Below are positions 13,201-25,730 of a DNA stretch of 64,000 nt, piece by piece. This DNA comes from Luidia sarsii (Eukaryota; Echinodermata; Asteroidea; Paxillosida; Luidiidae): positions 12,161,520 to 12,225,519 of the forward strand of contig OX465115.1 of NCBI GenBank assembly GCA_949987565.1. The letters run 5' to 3'. Position numbers and translations under genes: made by a program. A model generated the notes under the pieces. The model was not told the DNA's origin. It did not search any database and saw only the letters and a program-made list of their open reading frames with translations. Numbering within the stretch: the stretch's first letter is position 1; each line of letters starts with the position of its first letter.

Positions 13201-14797
13201 ATCCATCTCCAACTAATAGAGTAATATCAAGTCGCTGATTGGTGTCCTCTCGTGAATATGTATGGGAGAGGCTAACCGGTTTAACTGAAGAAAAAATCAA
13301 CACAGGGGGTGCTACTCGGGCGATTCAATTTGAACAAGAACCAGAGTGCAGCTTTGCACATGACTGCAATCATTCTCTAATTATGACATTCCTTGGGGAG
13401 GATTATCTCAGGGCGCTCAAAGTGCGGTCCCAGATCTTAAGGCAACTGTTGACTTCTTATTCATACTTCACATGAACCCCTCAAAGGTAATATCTAATAC
13501 TACGGCGAGTTCAACTGATAATGTGCAGTTCCTTCTACGTGGGTTTTCACGAGAAATGACAATCGTGGATACTTTGCAATGTTATCTTTTGGGTCGGTTG
13601 GCAGTTCTGAAACCACCCCTAAACCATATTGAGGGAGATACTACATTGCTACTATTTGTATCTCGACCCCTAAAAAATATATAATTTTTCCAATTGGAGA
13701 AAAGGTAATTTGTGAGAAGGACCCTCATCCAAGGACGCAAACATTGACAATAATCCGTTTCGCTGGATTCGAACCAACGAATGATGTCGTACCGATATTA
13801 TCTCAGTTGCGATATATACTGCCCAGCATGGCTCATATCTTCCCCTAACTTTATGTAAAATATACACGTAAAAAATGTAAAAAAAAACAACGTTATTCCA
13901 GAAAGTATTCGGCAAAACCATTTGCCTAATTTCGGCAGGTATGCAGGAAGCTCGTGATGGAGTTTGAACGACACATTTCCCACTTTAGGATTGGGTGAAA
14001 GAAATAATCTCCGTCATCTTCACACTTCTCCTCCAAACTAAAACAAACACACGGCGCAACAGCTTTTAAGTGCGTCAGTAAACTTGCACGGCCCGATAAT
14101 GGAATCTACCAAGATTTGTATGGTCACTACTTATGGGCCTGATTAATTTATCGAGCGGGTACTTAAGATCACACTCTACGTGTAGGCATTCAAACGACCA
14201 GAGTGCCTTGTGTTTGCAGACCAGCTGTGTAGATTTGTTGTATATGTCACTTCCCGTTCCTCACCTATCCTCCTCTTCCTAGTCCTACTCACCTTTATAA
14301 TTTCCTCTCTTCCCCCTTTACCCCGTTCCATCAGCACCTACATCAACTCCATGTTCACCATAAACTTCCACGCTCACCTTTTTCTCCTCCCATTACCTCC
14401 CGCTTGACTCAAAATGCCATTGTATCCTCCCCTTTCTACTCCAACCTTTCCCCCCTCTTCTCCACCTCGTTCTCTTCTCTACCCTTCTTCCCTCTTTTCC
14501 CACCATCTCCCCTATCCCTCCTTTCCCTCCCAGCTCTCCCTCCCCTCCCTGCTCCTTCTCCCTCCCTCAACCCTCCCCTACCCCCGTCCCCCAACTGACG
14601 ACCTAGCACCATCGCCCAACATGGTCAACTCCCAGGGGCACCCGAGGCGGATGAGGTGTCGGCTCCTCCGTGACGTCAGGAACACGCTTTGCTGAAGGCC
14701 AACAGATGATCTGGGAAGCCCACCTCATAAACCTGCTAACGCGTGAAGCTCTGTTCAGCATGTACTATTTCCTGTGTTAAAAGCAAAAGATACAACC
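13201..14797. other. Intergenic; C/T-rich block at 14250-14600
   Basis: Ordinary-complexity DNA up to 14250, then about 350 bases of C/T-rich low complexity. I found no coding exon or element ends. Confidence 0.4.
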
Positions 14798-15040
14798 GCA
14801 ATCGTCATGTGCTTCGGCTTGAACTCATCCTGGGTTCGAATATATACAAACAGAAGAAGCCATGACTAGTAGCCTTGTTCTTGTTAGCACGACTGTTTTT
14901 ATTCTTTTGTGCTTTTGTGCAATCGTCATGTGCTTCGGCTTGAACTCATCCTGGGTTCGAATATATACAAACAGAAGAAGCCCTGACTAGTAGCCTTGTT
15001 CTTGTTAGCACGACTGTTTTTATACTTTTGTGCTTTTAAT
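14798..15040. repeat. Direct tandem duplication, unit 121 bp
   Basis: GCAATCGTCATGTGCTTCGG occurs at 14798 and again at 14919, and the intervening 121 bases are repeated almost without change through GCACGACTGTTTTTAT. This looks like a recent local duplication. Confidence 0.9.
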
Positions 15041-15062
15041 TTTTGCTTTTTTAAAACTAATT

Positions 15063-15452
15063 GTAAAGGGGGGTTGGTAGGGGTCGTCAAGGTAGGTTGG
15101 AGGGTTGGATGTGCAAGGGGAAGGGGGGGGGAGAGACACGGGAGGATGACAGGGAGACGGGCACGTAGGTTCGTTATGAGATCTCTCGCTGTCCGGCTGG
15201 GTTTAAGAGTCGAGTGCTGGCTATGGGTGACCGACCTGTACGAGGCTGAGAAAGAGATTGTGCAGGCGGTCAAAAAATACATACGCTTGATCATTATTCA
15301 AAATAAAGAATGACTATATCCAATCCACCAATTACATCTGCAGCACACAAATCAGCTACAAACACAATCTCCAAAAATACTCAATTTAAACCCAGATTTA
15401 CTTTAGCGGTCTACACCGATGCCACGGAATCACTAGGCAAAAGGGATACAGG
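15063..15452 (-). repeat. 3' LTR of the deleted retrotransposon
   Basis: It matches the copy at 16149-16542 over its length: GTTGGTAGGGGTC, GATGACAGGGAGA, ATGAGATCTCTCGCTGTC, CCAATCCACCAATTACATCT and ACTAGGCAAAAGGG are shared. Several substitutions and small indels separate the two copies, so the insertion is not recent. Confidence 0.75.
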
Positions 15453-15549
15453 TTGGAGGGGACCCTCAAGAAACAGCCGCTGTAGCTCACCGACAGGTTA
15501 TTTGTCACTGTAGGACTCAGTGTAGGAATGCCATTATCTTGGTCGATGG

Positions 15550-15837
15550 TCAGAAGGGCTTTACCTTCAGCCTTTGGGCCACGCCACGTAGATAATCAAG
15601 GAGGAACACACCTCGTTTGTCCTCGGGGATGGTGTAGCGTTTGTAGGCATTCTCCATGCTGGTTATGAACCCTCGAATCTCTCCAACCTTCCCCTTCAAA
15701 TGTGGGGATCTTCCTGTCGGGGGGGGGGGGGGGTCATGACGAGTTGGGATTGTGGCTTCAAAAGCAGCTTCATCAACTGTGACTGGGATGTCGAGAACAG
15801 CAGAGTCCGTCTTGGAACTAGCTTGATCTGGGAGAAG
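15550..15837 (-). pseudogene. LTR-retrotransposon gag fragment, frameshifted
   Basis: On the minus strand one frame reads DRKIPTFEGEG just after a proline run encoded by the G stretch at 15719-15733. The neighbouring frame then continues GEIRGFITSMENAYKRY, IPEDKRG and LLDYLRGVAQRLK before a stop at 15550-15552. PxFxG followed by a residue-rich FxxxMExAY helix and a FLxDxLRGxA segment is the usual start of a Gypsy-type Gag. The frame change near 15695 means this copy is broken. Assignment rests on pattern recognition alone. Confidence 0.55.
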
Positions 15838-16128
15838 AACAGAGTGGACGTGCTCGCCCCACCCTCAACTGGGAGGCTTCATTATCTCTCCTTGGGAACA
15901 CCACCTTGCTGTCGCCATCTGGGTACAGCAGCCCTGTAGCACATGGGTATCGGGACTGGAGTAGAGAAAAGCTGAGAGGGGCTGTCAGTGTCATCACCAT
16001 TCAGGGGGAATTGATGTACAGTGGACCCTTCCTCCCCTCTGTACCCTGATGTATGCAGACATGATGTGTTAGCTTACACTCTCAGCAGCCCCCAAAACAC
16101 GTACCTGCTCTAGACAGCTCTGGATCCC

Positions 16129-16146
16129 ATCCTGCCGACTACGCCA
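16129..16146 (-). promoter_or_regulatory. Primer binding site for tRNA-Ser
   Basis: Read on the minus strand this is TGGCGTAGTCGGCAGGAT. It is an exact 18-base complement of the 3' end, CCA included, of metazoan tRNA-Ser, whose T-arm and acceptor end in ATCCTGCCGACTACG. It sits two to three bases inside the right-hand LTR, which is where the primer site of an LTR retrotransposon belongs. It fixes the element's orientation as minus. Confidence 0.8.
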
Positions 16147-16148
16147 GT

Positions 16149-16542
16149 TCTAAAGAGGGGTTGGTAGGGGTCATCAAGGTAGGCTGTAGGGTTGGAGGTG
16201 CAAGGGGAAGGGTGGGAGACACCGGAGGATGACAGGGAGAAGGGCTCGCAGGTTCTTTATGAGATCTCTCGCTGTCGGGCTGGGTTAAAGAGTTGAGGGC
16301 TGGCTATGGGTGACCAACCTGCACAAGGCTGTGAAAGAGATTGTGCGGGCGGTGAGTAAAATACGTATACAATTGTTCATTATTTAAAATAAAGAATATC
16401 TATATCCAATCCACCAATTACATCTGCAGTACACAAATCAGCTACAAACACAATCTCCAAAAAAACCCTCAATTTAAACCCAGATTACTTTAGCGGGCTA
16501 CACTGATGCCAGGGAAACACTAGGCAAAAGGGGTACGGGACA
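16149..16542 (-). repeat. 5' LTR of the deleted retrotransposon
   Basis: Copy of 15063-15452, lying immediately outside the tRNA-Ser primer binding site on the minus strand. A further short piece of the same LTR (GATTGTGCGGGCGGTGAGTA) recurs at 16990-17009, next to unrelated sequence. Confidence 0.75.
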
Positions 16543-17515
16543 CAAACACGTCGCTGGGACCAGCACCACTCATTCATATATACGGAAAATACACACCCGT
16601 TCCCCCCAAGCCAGTATGGCCATCAGCGACTCCCATGCAACCCTCCTGACAACCAACCATGTGACACAATGTTATCAAATCTTCCCTATAGACAGCACAC
16701 ACGCTGTCGCCATGTTGCTCCACCACTATACTTTTACTAACGATACAATAACTATAACGTTAAACCAACGTGCGTGAATGCAGCACTATCAATTTCCCAA
16801 CCAGACACAAGTTTACAACCCCCAAAATCACACCTTTTGGCAAACCATCTGGCACAAAATGGACCATATCCTTGAACTATAATTACACGCGGATAAATTG
16901 GAAATAATATTGGATTTTATATAATCGATGTTTATCTCATAAATCAAAAGTGAAAATGCAGGTTAAAATGTAGACTCTCACCTGTGAAACAGATTGTGCG
17001 GGCGGTGAGTAGCCCGGGGTCACCAAACTTTTACCAAACAATCCAAGATGGAAGGGCGCCCTCATTCGCCACCCAGCGGAGAGATACTCAGTTTAACAAT
17101 GCAACTTTTACAAAACTTACAAAACTATTACAAAACAAGATACCGAGCGATGAAAGAGAGAATGATAGAGGGAAGAAGACTGAGAGAAAGGGGGAGAGTG
17201 AAGGGGAGAGGAAGAGAGATCGGGAGAGAGAGGGAGGACAGAGAGAGGGAGGGGAAAGAGAGAGATAGAGAGAGATACATGTAGTCGGAAACACAACGAG
17301 GGAAAACGCAAAGTCACTAGTTAGCCTCTTCACACTAAGGCTCTGCGAATTATTTTTGACCGCCCAAATCGCCATCATCTTCGCGTTCCCATACTACCAA
17401 ACCAGAAAAAAACGTTTGTGTATAATAATGGCGGAGGGAACGGAAGCTTTGAAAGGCATCTCCACAGTAGGGAATTAATACCCCGTGAGTGTTTTTTTCC
17501 AGTACCAAATTACCT
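16543..17515. other. Intergenic up to the assembly gap; GA-rich tract at 17145-17285
   Basis: No gene is supported. A GA-rich tract spans about 17145-17285. Just before the gap, an ATG in good context at 17428 (MAEGTEALKGIST, stop at 17476-17478) and a strong GTGAGT at 17485 could belong to a first exon, but nothing downstream can be read. Confidence 0.35.
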
Positions 17516-17715
17516 NNNNNNNNNNNNNNNNNNNNNNNNNNNNNNNNNNNNNNNNNNNNNNNNNNNNNNNNNNNNNNNNNNNNNNNNNNNNNNNNNNNNN
17601 NNNNNNNNNNNNNNNNNNNNNNNNNNNNNNNNNNNNNNNNNNNNNNNNNNNNNNNNNNNNNNNNNNNNNNNNNNNNNNNNNNNNNNNNNNNNNNNNNNNN
17701 NNNNNNNNNNNNNNN
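17516..17715. other. Assembly gap, 200 N
   Basis: Exactly 200 undetermined bases, a round number typical of a placeholder gap, lying within GA-rich sequence that probably stopped the assembly. Confidence 0.99.
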
Positions 17716-18531
17716 TTAAGAGTGATACAGGGAGACTAAGAGACAGACGAGAGACAAATGTCAAACAAAGGAGATACAGAACTATAAATGGTGGAGAGAG
17801 AGAGAGAGAATTGAATTTTGCAACAAACCTTTATTTATAACTTAGGCAAAAACAAAGGGGCAATTGGGTCAGTGCACAAAAAAACGACAACTATCTTAGA
17901 TTAAATTAAGTCTAAATTAAATTACGTATAAATTAAGTCCAAAAAAATTTACATATAAGATAACGAACAAAATAAAAACACGTTAAGCAAGTCAAAAAAT
18001 AAAAAAAGGAGAATAGTTATCGGTAGATATCAAAGGGCGAAAAAGGGGGGGATGATTCGCTGGACTGTGTGGAAATAGAGGTTACACCTTGTCTCGCGCA
18101 AGCGAGCAACTATTTCACACAACCAGGTTTATCTCTACATCTTATTGAGAGAGAGAGAGAGAGAGAGAGAGAGGGGGAGAGAGAGAGAGAGGGGGGAGAG
18201 AGAGAGAGGGGGGAGAGAGAGAGAGAGAGAAAGGGGGAGAGAGAGAGAGGGGGGGGGGAGAGAGAGAGAGGGGCAAAGAGACAGAGAGAAAGAGCGAGAG
18301 AGAGAGAGGGAGAGAGATACAAAGACTGAGCTCACAGAGAAAGACAAAGTGAGGCAGAGCGAGAGCGAGTCATCAGAGAAAGACAGAAGGGGTGGGGGAA
18401 GAGAATCAGAAAAGAAAAGTCAGAGAGAGACACCCAAAGACTGATACGGAGAGAGATAGAAACAGTCAGAGATAAATGGTGACAGACTTGGGTACACAGA
18501 GAGACGGTGAGAGACACAGAGACGAAAGGAG

Positions 18532-18575
<44 letters not shown>

Positions 18576-18691
18576 AGAGAGAGAGAGGGAGAGAGAGAGA
18601 GAGGGAGAGAGAGAGAGGGAGAGGTCTAATCGCAGCCATTGGTTGTGCACAAAGCGGATTCATTTTGTGGTTGTGCAAAATCGCAGGAGAG
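17716..18691. repeat. GA-rich microsatellites with an AT-rich spacer
   Basis: (GA)n and GGGAGA-type purine tracts lie at 17790-17810, about 18145-18320 and 18538-18625. The stretch 17830-18060 is AT-rich with short TTAAGTCTAAATTAA-like repeats. No gene recognised. Confidence 0.85.
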
Positions 18692-18727
18692 CCACATAAT
18701 TGCGAGAATTTCTGCAATTATGTGGCT
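18692..18727. repeat. Perfect inverted repeat GCCACATAATTGC
   Basis: GCCACATAATTGC at 18692 is followed 10 bases later by its reverse complement GCAATTATGTGGC, forming a 13-bp stem. Related words (CCACATAATTGCA near 22788, TGCAATAATGTGG near 18800) suggest a decayed foldback repeat family. Confidence 0.6.
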
Positions 18728-19865
18728 TGGCAGTTTTCGTTTTCTCATTTAGTGGCAGAAATTCATTAAGGGACAAATGCAATATAGTGGATTGCTTTTG
18801 CAATAATGTGGATGGCACAAAAAGTCCGTTGACCTGCAAAGAACTATTAATTTCGTTATAATCTTTGACGCACTAGATTTATTTTTCTGATGTTTTGTTT
18901 TTCTCTTCAAGACTTCCGAAACGTTCGTTGGATTTTTACGGTTATTTTCAAGCCAAAAACATATTTTATTTCAACAAATGAAAAAAATACAGAAAAAATA
19001 CCCTTTTTTCATTAAGTGGTTGAGCAACATCTTGGGCAACAGCGCTCCAATTTGGAGGTTAAACTAAAAAAGCTCTTTTGAGTTAAAAATGCGTTCAATT
19101 GGCATCAATTTCCTGTCTATAGTACTAGAGGGTATACATTTCATGGCACTATCATTTTCAATTGTTTCCTTTACTTAATTATTCGGGGAAAAAAGTATAA
19201 TGCGCTGTATTATGAGTATGCTGATGCAGTTGATGCTAGCCCCATAATTACATATTTTGGATGTGCTATAAATAGGGTTTTTTCCAGTATGAAATAGAAG
19301 TACCTCCTTGCTGTGGCTGTCTCCAAATGGTGCAAGTAGGAAAATGGGTGAAAAGTTTTCACAAAGATGTTCTTGCACTTCAATTTGACGGTTTTTGCAA
19401 CCGCCAATGATAATTCATTGATGAAAATACCGTACTTTACACCAAAGCACACGCAAGAATATATATCTCACCTATCATCAAACGGCTTCCTTATTTTGAG
19501 AAGATTTCGTGCGCCCTGGGGATATGTTTCTGGTGGCGGATGAGGGAAAGTTTGGCAAATAATGTGCCTTCATCATCCCTCTGTTCATCCTTCGTTCTTT
19601 TATTCGTTCTTCCCTTTGTTCATCCTTTCCTTCATCTTTGTCATTGTCTCTTTGTGTCCTTTTCTTCGTCTTTTGTCTATGCGATGTCTTTTGTCTCTCT
19701 GTCACTTTCTCTTCGTCTCTCTGTCACTTTCTCTTCGTCTCTTTGTCTTTCGTCTCCTCATCTTTCGTCTTCTCGTCTCTCCATTTCATCGTCCTTCGTC
19801 TCTTTATTTATTTGTTTTTCGTCACTTTGTCTCTCCATTTTTTTTGTTTTTCGTCTATACATTTA
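18728..19865. other. Intergenic; TCGTCTCT-like T/C tract at 19560-19865
   Basis: The first 800 bases show nothing recognisable. The last 300 are T/C-rich with TTCGTCTCTTTGTCT-like words that resemble, in reverse orientation, the 15-bp satellite inside the adjacent foldback element. Confidence 0.45.
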
Positions 19866-20154
19866 TCTCTAACGATAAATACTCTCTTGCAGGTATCTTG
19901 ACGATTTTATTCAACGCGTTAATTACTGTTGTGTTAGATTTTTAACGTAACGTTACTGACAGTCCTTTACTATAACTGATGGAGATTTGTACGTCGAGTT
20001 CGGCAAACCAATAATACACACTCCTCAACGCAAACTTATTTTATTTACCTCTTTCTCCCAATATTTATTAACATGGTAATATGAAGGGGAATCCATATTG
20101 AAAACGTTGGTACATGTACAATGATTACGATATGCGTATTGTATGGGCATGTTG

Positions 20155-20410
20155 GACGGTCACCCGTGATTTCAGGTAGTCTGAGTAACTTGGACCCGAC
20201 AAGTCACCATTTTTTATCGAAATTTGAAATTTGGAGGGTCGGTCACCCCATGGTTTCAGGTAGTCCGAGTAACTTGGACCAGATAAGTCACCCTTTTTTA
20301 TCGAAATTTGACATTTGGAGGGTCGGTCACCCACCCGACCCCCCAAATTTCAAATTTCAATAAAAAAGGGTGACTGTTGGGTCCAAGTTACTCGGACTAG
20401 GTTTAAGGTT
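20155..20410. repeat. Subterminal units of about 92 bp in the left arm
   Basis: A unit containing TTTCAGGTAGTCCGAGTAAC, TTTTATCGAAATTTGA and GGAGGGTCGGTCACCC occurs twice in tandem (about 20157 and 20249) and then once inverted (20333-20400). The mirror arrangement is at 25170-25430 in the right arm. Solo copies of the GTCCAAGTTACTCGGACTAC core lie at 23945-23970 and 60335-60355. Confidence 0.8.
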
Positions 20411-20689
20411 GGTATTTCAAGCAAAGACAGGGCACAGCTGTTTGATTACAACAGAAATCGAAACAAAATAGAAAATAATGGTCTTCACATAATTTCAGCT
20501 CAAGGGTAATAAAATACAAATTGCCAAATAACTGCATAGGTACGACCATATTGGTAATTAAACCAGAGACGAAATTTAGGCAAAGAGACGAACAGACGAA
20601 AGTTGCCGAAGAGATGAAACACGAAGACATGAAACACGAAGAGACAACAGACGATCAGACGAAATGTGAAGAGACGAAATGTGAAGCGA

Positions 20690-22530
20690 CGAAAGGCGTA
20701 GAGACGAAAGGTGAAGAGACGAAAGGCGTAGAGACGAAAGGTGAAGAGACGAAAGGCGTAGAGACGAAAGGCATATAGAGACGAAAGGCGAAGAGACGAA
20801 AGGCGAAGAGACGAAAGGCAAAGAGACGAAAGGCGAAGAGACGAAAGGCGAAGAGACGAAAGGCGAAGAGACAAAAGGCGAAGAGACGAAAGGCGTAGAG
20901 ACGAAATGCGTAGAGACGAAAGGTGAAGAGACGAAAGGCGAAGAGACGAAAGGCGAAGAGATGAAAGGTGAAGAGACGAAAAACGAAGAGACGAAAGGCG
21001 AAGAGACGAAAGGCAAAGAGACGAAAGGAGAAGAGACGAAAGGCGTAGAGACGAAAGGCGTAGAAACGAAAGGCATATAGAGACGAAAGGCGAAGAGACG
21101 AAAGGCGAAGAGACGAAAGGCGAAGAGACGAAAGGCGAAGAGACGAAAGGCGAGGGACGAAAGGCGAAGAGATGAAAGGCGAATAGACGAAAGGCGAATA
21201 GACGAAAGGCGTAGAGACGAAAGGCGTAGAGACGAAAGGCGAAGAGACGAAAGGCGAAGACATGAAGAGACGAAAGGCGAAGAGACGAAAGGCGAAGACA
21301 TGAAGAGGCGAAAGGCGAAGAGACGAAAGGCGAAGACATGAAGAGGCGAAAGGCGAAGAGACGAAAGGCGTAGAGACGAAAGGCATATAGAGACGAAAGG
21401 CGAAGAGACGAAAGGCGAAGAGACGAAAGGCGAAGAGACGAAAGGCGAAGAGACGAAAGGCGAAGAGACGAAAGGCGAAGAGACGAAAGGCGAGGGACGA
21501 AAGGCGAAGAGATGAAAGGCGAATAGACGAAAGGCGTAGAGACGAAAGGCGTAGAGACGAAAGGCGAAGAGACGAAAGGCGAAGACATGAAGAGGCGAAA
21601 GGCGAAGAGACAAAAGGCAAAGAGACGAAAGGCGAAGAGACGAAAGGCGAAGAGACGAAAGGCGAAGAGACGAAAGGCGAAGAGACGAAAGGCGAAGAGA
21701 CGAAAGGCGTAGAGACGAAAGGCGTAGAGACGAAAGGTGAAGAGACGAAAGGCGAAGAGACGAAAGGCAAAGAGACGAAAGGCGAAGAGACGAAAGGCGA
21801 AGAGACGAAAGGCGAAGAGATGAAAGGCGAAGAGACGAAAAACGAAGAGACGAAAGGCGAAGAGACGAAAGGCGAAGAGACGAAAGGCGTAGAGACGAAA
21901 GGCGTAGAGACGAAAGGCATATAGAGACGAAAGGCGAAGAGACGAAAGGCGAAGAGACGAAAGGCGAAGAGACGAAAGGCGAAGAGAGGAAAGGCGAAGA
22001 GACGAAAGGCGAAGAGACGAAAGGCGAGGGACGAAAGGCGAAGAGATGAAAGGCGAATAGACGAAAGGCGTAGAGACGAAAGGCGTAGAGACGAAAGGCG
22101 AAGAGACGAAAGGCGAAGACATGAAGAGGCGAAAGGCGAAGAGACGAAAGGCGAAGACATGAAGAGGCGAAAGGTGAAGAGACGAAAGGCGAAGAGACGA
22201 AAGGCGAAGAGACGAAAGGCGAAGAGACGAAAGGCAAAGAGACAAAGGCGAATTAGAGACGAAAGGCGAAGAGACGAAAGGCGAAGAGACGAAAGGCGAA
22301 GAGACGAAAGGCGAAGACATGAAGAGGCGAAAGGCGAAGAGACGAAAGGCGAAGAGACGAAAGGCGAAGAGACGAAAGGCGTAGAGACGAAAGGCGAAGA
22401 GACGAAAGGCGAACAGACGGAAGGCGAAGAGACGGAAGGCGAAGAGACGAAAGACGAAGACATGAAGAGACGAAAGGCGAAGAGACGAAAGGCGTAGAGA
22501 CGAAAGGCATATAGAGACGAAAGTCTCACT
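20690..22530. repeat. 15-bp satellite GGCGAAGAGACGAAA, left arm
   Basis: About 1.8 kb of the 15-base unit with point variants. Marker variants GCATATAGAG (20771, 21073, 21383, 21918, 22508) and GCGAGGGACG (21151, 21491, 22025) recur at spacings near 300-310, 340 and 530-590, showing a higher-order repeat. Since 15 is a multiple of three all frames can stay open: (GEETK)n on the plus strand, (SSLRL)n, (FRLFA)n and (FVSSP)n on the minus strand. The 709-, 624- and 553-residue minus-strand frames here are artefacts. Confidence 0.9.
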
Positions 22531-23989
22531 TAGTACACGAATTCTGGTCTCAGTGCTGATTGTTACCTCACACAAAACAATACCGGCCGCCAAACACAAA
22601 ATAATTATTGTAAACAATATTCTTGCCAAAGAAACTAAAATCGTTTACTATTAAATATTTGTTTACATTGTGAGTGGAAAAATATAAACAATAATCCCCC
22701 AGTTTCATGTAAAATGGCGAAAATTGTCTTCCCATTTTCAGGCCGAAATCGTTGTGACAGAGGATGGCATTCTCCGTTCCTCCGTAATCCACATAATTGC
22801 AAAAAAGAACGCCCTCTGTTGTTCAAATTTGAAGATTTGTGCAAGAGCAGCGGTACTTTTTCAAACCTCTCTCTTACCAAGAAAAAAACATCATTCAAGG
22901 CATTTTGAGTAATAACTCAACACACTAAAACACAAACTATGTCTACAAATTATCAAACTGAAGAAAAACCTTAGAATTATTAGGGTCACCATTCAACTTG
23001 TGTAAACCACATAATGAGACAAAATTTGACCTAATTAGGCTAATTAAAAAATAACGAAAGCATCCAGGGATGCGATTTTTGGTAAAACAGAGAGAAAGGC
23101 ACTTTCCTGTTTCATTTGAAAAAAAAAAGGAAGAAAAACTGATGGAACCTCTCAGTTACAGCCAATTTAGTGCTGAAAAAGGGTGAAAAAATGACAATTT
23201 TCACCCAATATCGCTATTATGAAAAATGCCGATTTTTATAGAAATGTCGGAGAAAATTCTTTTTTTTTTGCATTGGTCGGGTTCCTGAAACATTTATCTA
23301 CACAATGGTACCATTTTTGTCCCCAAAACATGCAGCAACAATTAAATAAGACGATTTATTGCCTTTGAGCTTATGGATCAAGAAATTGCGTGAAGTTAGG
23401 TGACTTGGTGGGTGTGAGTACTAGGGGTCGTAGGGGACCTTTTTTAGGCGATTTTAAAAGCACAAAAAGTGGAAATTTGGAGATTTTTTGCTTGGAATAA
23501 GGAGAGTGGGTTCATTCTCCCCTCCTTTTACTAAAATTCACCCCCAAAACCAGGTTTTTCCTGTATTTTTGAGCCCCTTCCACATTATTACCGTGAATTT
23601 CCGAGATGTTGCACAGTCTCTCCCTTCCTCATAACGTGGTTCATGATTTGTACTGCTCTCGATGGCCACAGGTACATACTACACGCGAATACAGCAGGTT
23701 GCTATAGGCCCTATATTTAATTATACAGTACACCCGAAAGTAGGGTTACAATCATTGTCTGTCAACTTAATGGGAGTTAAATTAGAATTGTCTTGAGAAA
23801 GATCGCCACACCCTTCCTCTAATATGAATCAAAAGTTTTACAATTCGTCATGAATGCAAAGTTGTGCTCAAATACTTGTTTTTATGTTCACAATTATTCC
23901 ATTCCCTCCAATTTTCAAATTTCGATAAAAAAGGATGACTTTTCGGGTCCAAGTTACTCGAACTACCTGAAACCATTTACTCCTTATAT
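22531..23989. other. Unique centre of the foldback element, no gene recognised
   Basis: About 1.45 kb of AT-rich single-copy sequence. Open frames are short and none resembles a transposase. A solo copy of the subterminal unit core lies at 23905-23975, and a CCACATAATTGCA word at 22788. Confidence 0.55.
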
Positions 23990-23999
23990 GTCTTTTTGC

Positions 24000-24900
24000 C
24001 TTTTTCATCTTTTCGCCTTTCGTGTCTTTATCTGTCGTCTCTTCGCCTTTCATCTCTTCATGTTTCGTCTCTTCGTGTTTCATCTCTTCGCCTTTCGTAT
24101 CTTAACCTTTCGTCTCTTCGTGTCTTCTTGTTTCGTGTCTTCATTTGTCGTCTCTACGCCTTTCATCTCTTCGTGTTTCGTCTCTTCATGTTTCATCTCT
24201 TCGCCTTTCATCTCTTCGCCTTTCGTCTCTTCGCCTTTCGTCTCTTCGCCTTTCGTCTCTTCGCCTTTCGTCTCTTCGCCTTTCGTCTCTTCGCCTTTCG
24301 TCTCTTCGCCTTTCGCCTCTTCATGTCTTCGCCTTTCGTCTCTTCGCCTTTCGTCTCTTCGCCTTTCGTCTCTTTGCCTTTCGTCTCTTTGCCTTTCGGC
24401 TCTTCGCCTTTCGGCTCTTCGCCTTTCGTCTCTTCGCCTTTCGTCTCTTCGCCTTTCGTCTCTTTGCCTTTCGTCTCTTCGCCTTTCGTCTCTTTGCCTT
24501 TCATCATGCCTTTCGTCTCTACGCCTTTCGTCTCTTTGCCTTTCGTCTCTTTGCCTTTCGTCTCTTTGCCTTTCGTCTCTTCGCCTTTCGTCTCTTTGCC
24601 TTTCGTCTCTTCGCCTTTCGTCTCTTTGCCTTTCGTCTCTTCGCCTTTCGTCTCTTCGCCTTTCGCCTCTTCATGTCTTCGCCTTTCGTCTCTTCGCCTT
24701 TCGTCTCTTCGCCTTTCGTCTCTTCGCCTTTCGTCTCTTCGCCTTTCGTCTCTTCGCCTTTCGTCTCTTCGCCTTTCGTCTCTTCGCCTTTCGTCTGTTC
24801 GCCTTTCGTCTCTTCGCCTTTCGTCTCTTCGCCTTTCGTCTCTTTGCCTTTCGTCTCTTCACCTTTCGTCTCTACGCCTTTCGTCGCTTCACATTTCGTC
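24000..24900. repeat. 15-bp satellite, right arm (inverted orientation)
   Basis: About 900 bases of TTTCGTCTCTTCGCC, the complement of the left-arm unit. It begins with more diverged copies (TTTCGTGTCTTTATC and similar at 24010-24180) and becomes regular from about 24190. The 407- and 333-residue plus-strand frames are artefacts of the repeat. Confidence 0.9.
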
Positions 24901-25730
24901 GCTTCACATTTCGTCTGATCGTCTGTCGTCTCTTCGTGTTTCATGTCTTCGTGTTTCATCTCTTCGGCAACTTTCGTCTGTTCGTCTCTTTGCCTAAATT
25001 TCGTCTCTGGTTTAATTACCAATATGGTTGTACCTATGCAGTTATTTGGCAATTTGTATTTTACTACCCTTAAGCTGAAATTATGTGAAGACCATAATTA
25101 TTTTCTATTTTGTTTCGATTTCTGTTGTAATCAAACAGCTATGTGCCCTGTCTTTGCTTGAAATACCAACCTGAAACCTAGTCCGAGTAACTTGGACCCA
25201 ACAGTCACCCTTTTTTATCGAAATTTGAATCTTGGGGGGTCGGGTGGGTGACCGACCCTCCAAATGTCAAATTTCGATAAAAAAAGGGTGACTTGTCTGG
25301 TCCAAGTTACTCGGACTACCTGAAACCATGGGGTGACCGACCCTCCAAATTTCAAATTTCGATAAAAAATGGTGACTTGTCGGGTCCAAGTTACTCGGAC
25401 TACCTGAAACCACGGGGGACCGTCCAACGTGCCCATACAATACGCATATCGTAATCATTGTACATGTACCAACGTTTTCAATATGGATTCCCCTTCATAT
25501 TACCATGTTAATAAATATTGGGAGAAAGAGGTAAATAAAATAAGTTTGCGTTGAGGAGTGTGTATTATTGGTTTGCCGAACTCGACGTACAAATCTCCAT
25601 CACTATAGTTATAGTAAAGGGCTGTCAGTAACGTTACGTTAAAAATCTAACATAACAGTAATTAACGCGTTGAATAAAATCGTCAAGATACCTGCAAGAG
25701 AGTATTTATCTTACAGAGATAGAGCCGAAC

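Larger units (their letters stand above)
15063..16542 (-). mobile_element. Deleted LTR retrotransposon (two LTRs, PBS, gag remnant)
   Basis: Two direct repeats of about 390 bp (15063-15452 and about 16149-16542) flank about 700 bp. Adjacent to the inner edge of the right-hand repeat, read on the minus strand, is an 18-base match to the complement of a tRNA-Ser 3' end (see PBS). The inner region carries a frameshifted gag-like fragment. Orientation is therefore minus, with the 5' LTR on the right. No protease, reverse transcriptase or integrase region fits in the short interior, so this is a non-autonomous deletion derivative. I could not find a matching target-site duplication, so the outer ends are approximate. 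Confidence 0.75.
19866..25730. mobile_element. Large foldback (palindromic) element, about 5.9 kb
   Basis: The left arm (19866 to about 22530) and right arm (about 23990 to 25730) are inverted copies. The outer 820 bases match closely (ATAAATACTCTCTTGCAGG at the tip, TACATGTACAATGATTACGA further in). Both arms then pass into 15-bp tandem repeats, GGCGAAGAGACGAAA on the left and its complement on the right. A non-palindromic centre of about 1.45 kb lies between. Arms with internal short tandem repeats are the hallmark of foldback elements such as Drosophila FB and sea-urchin TU. I found no target-site duplication and no transposase, so the ends are approximate and mobility is inferred. Confidence 0.75.
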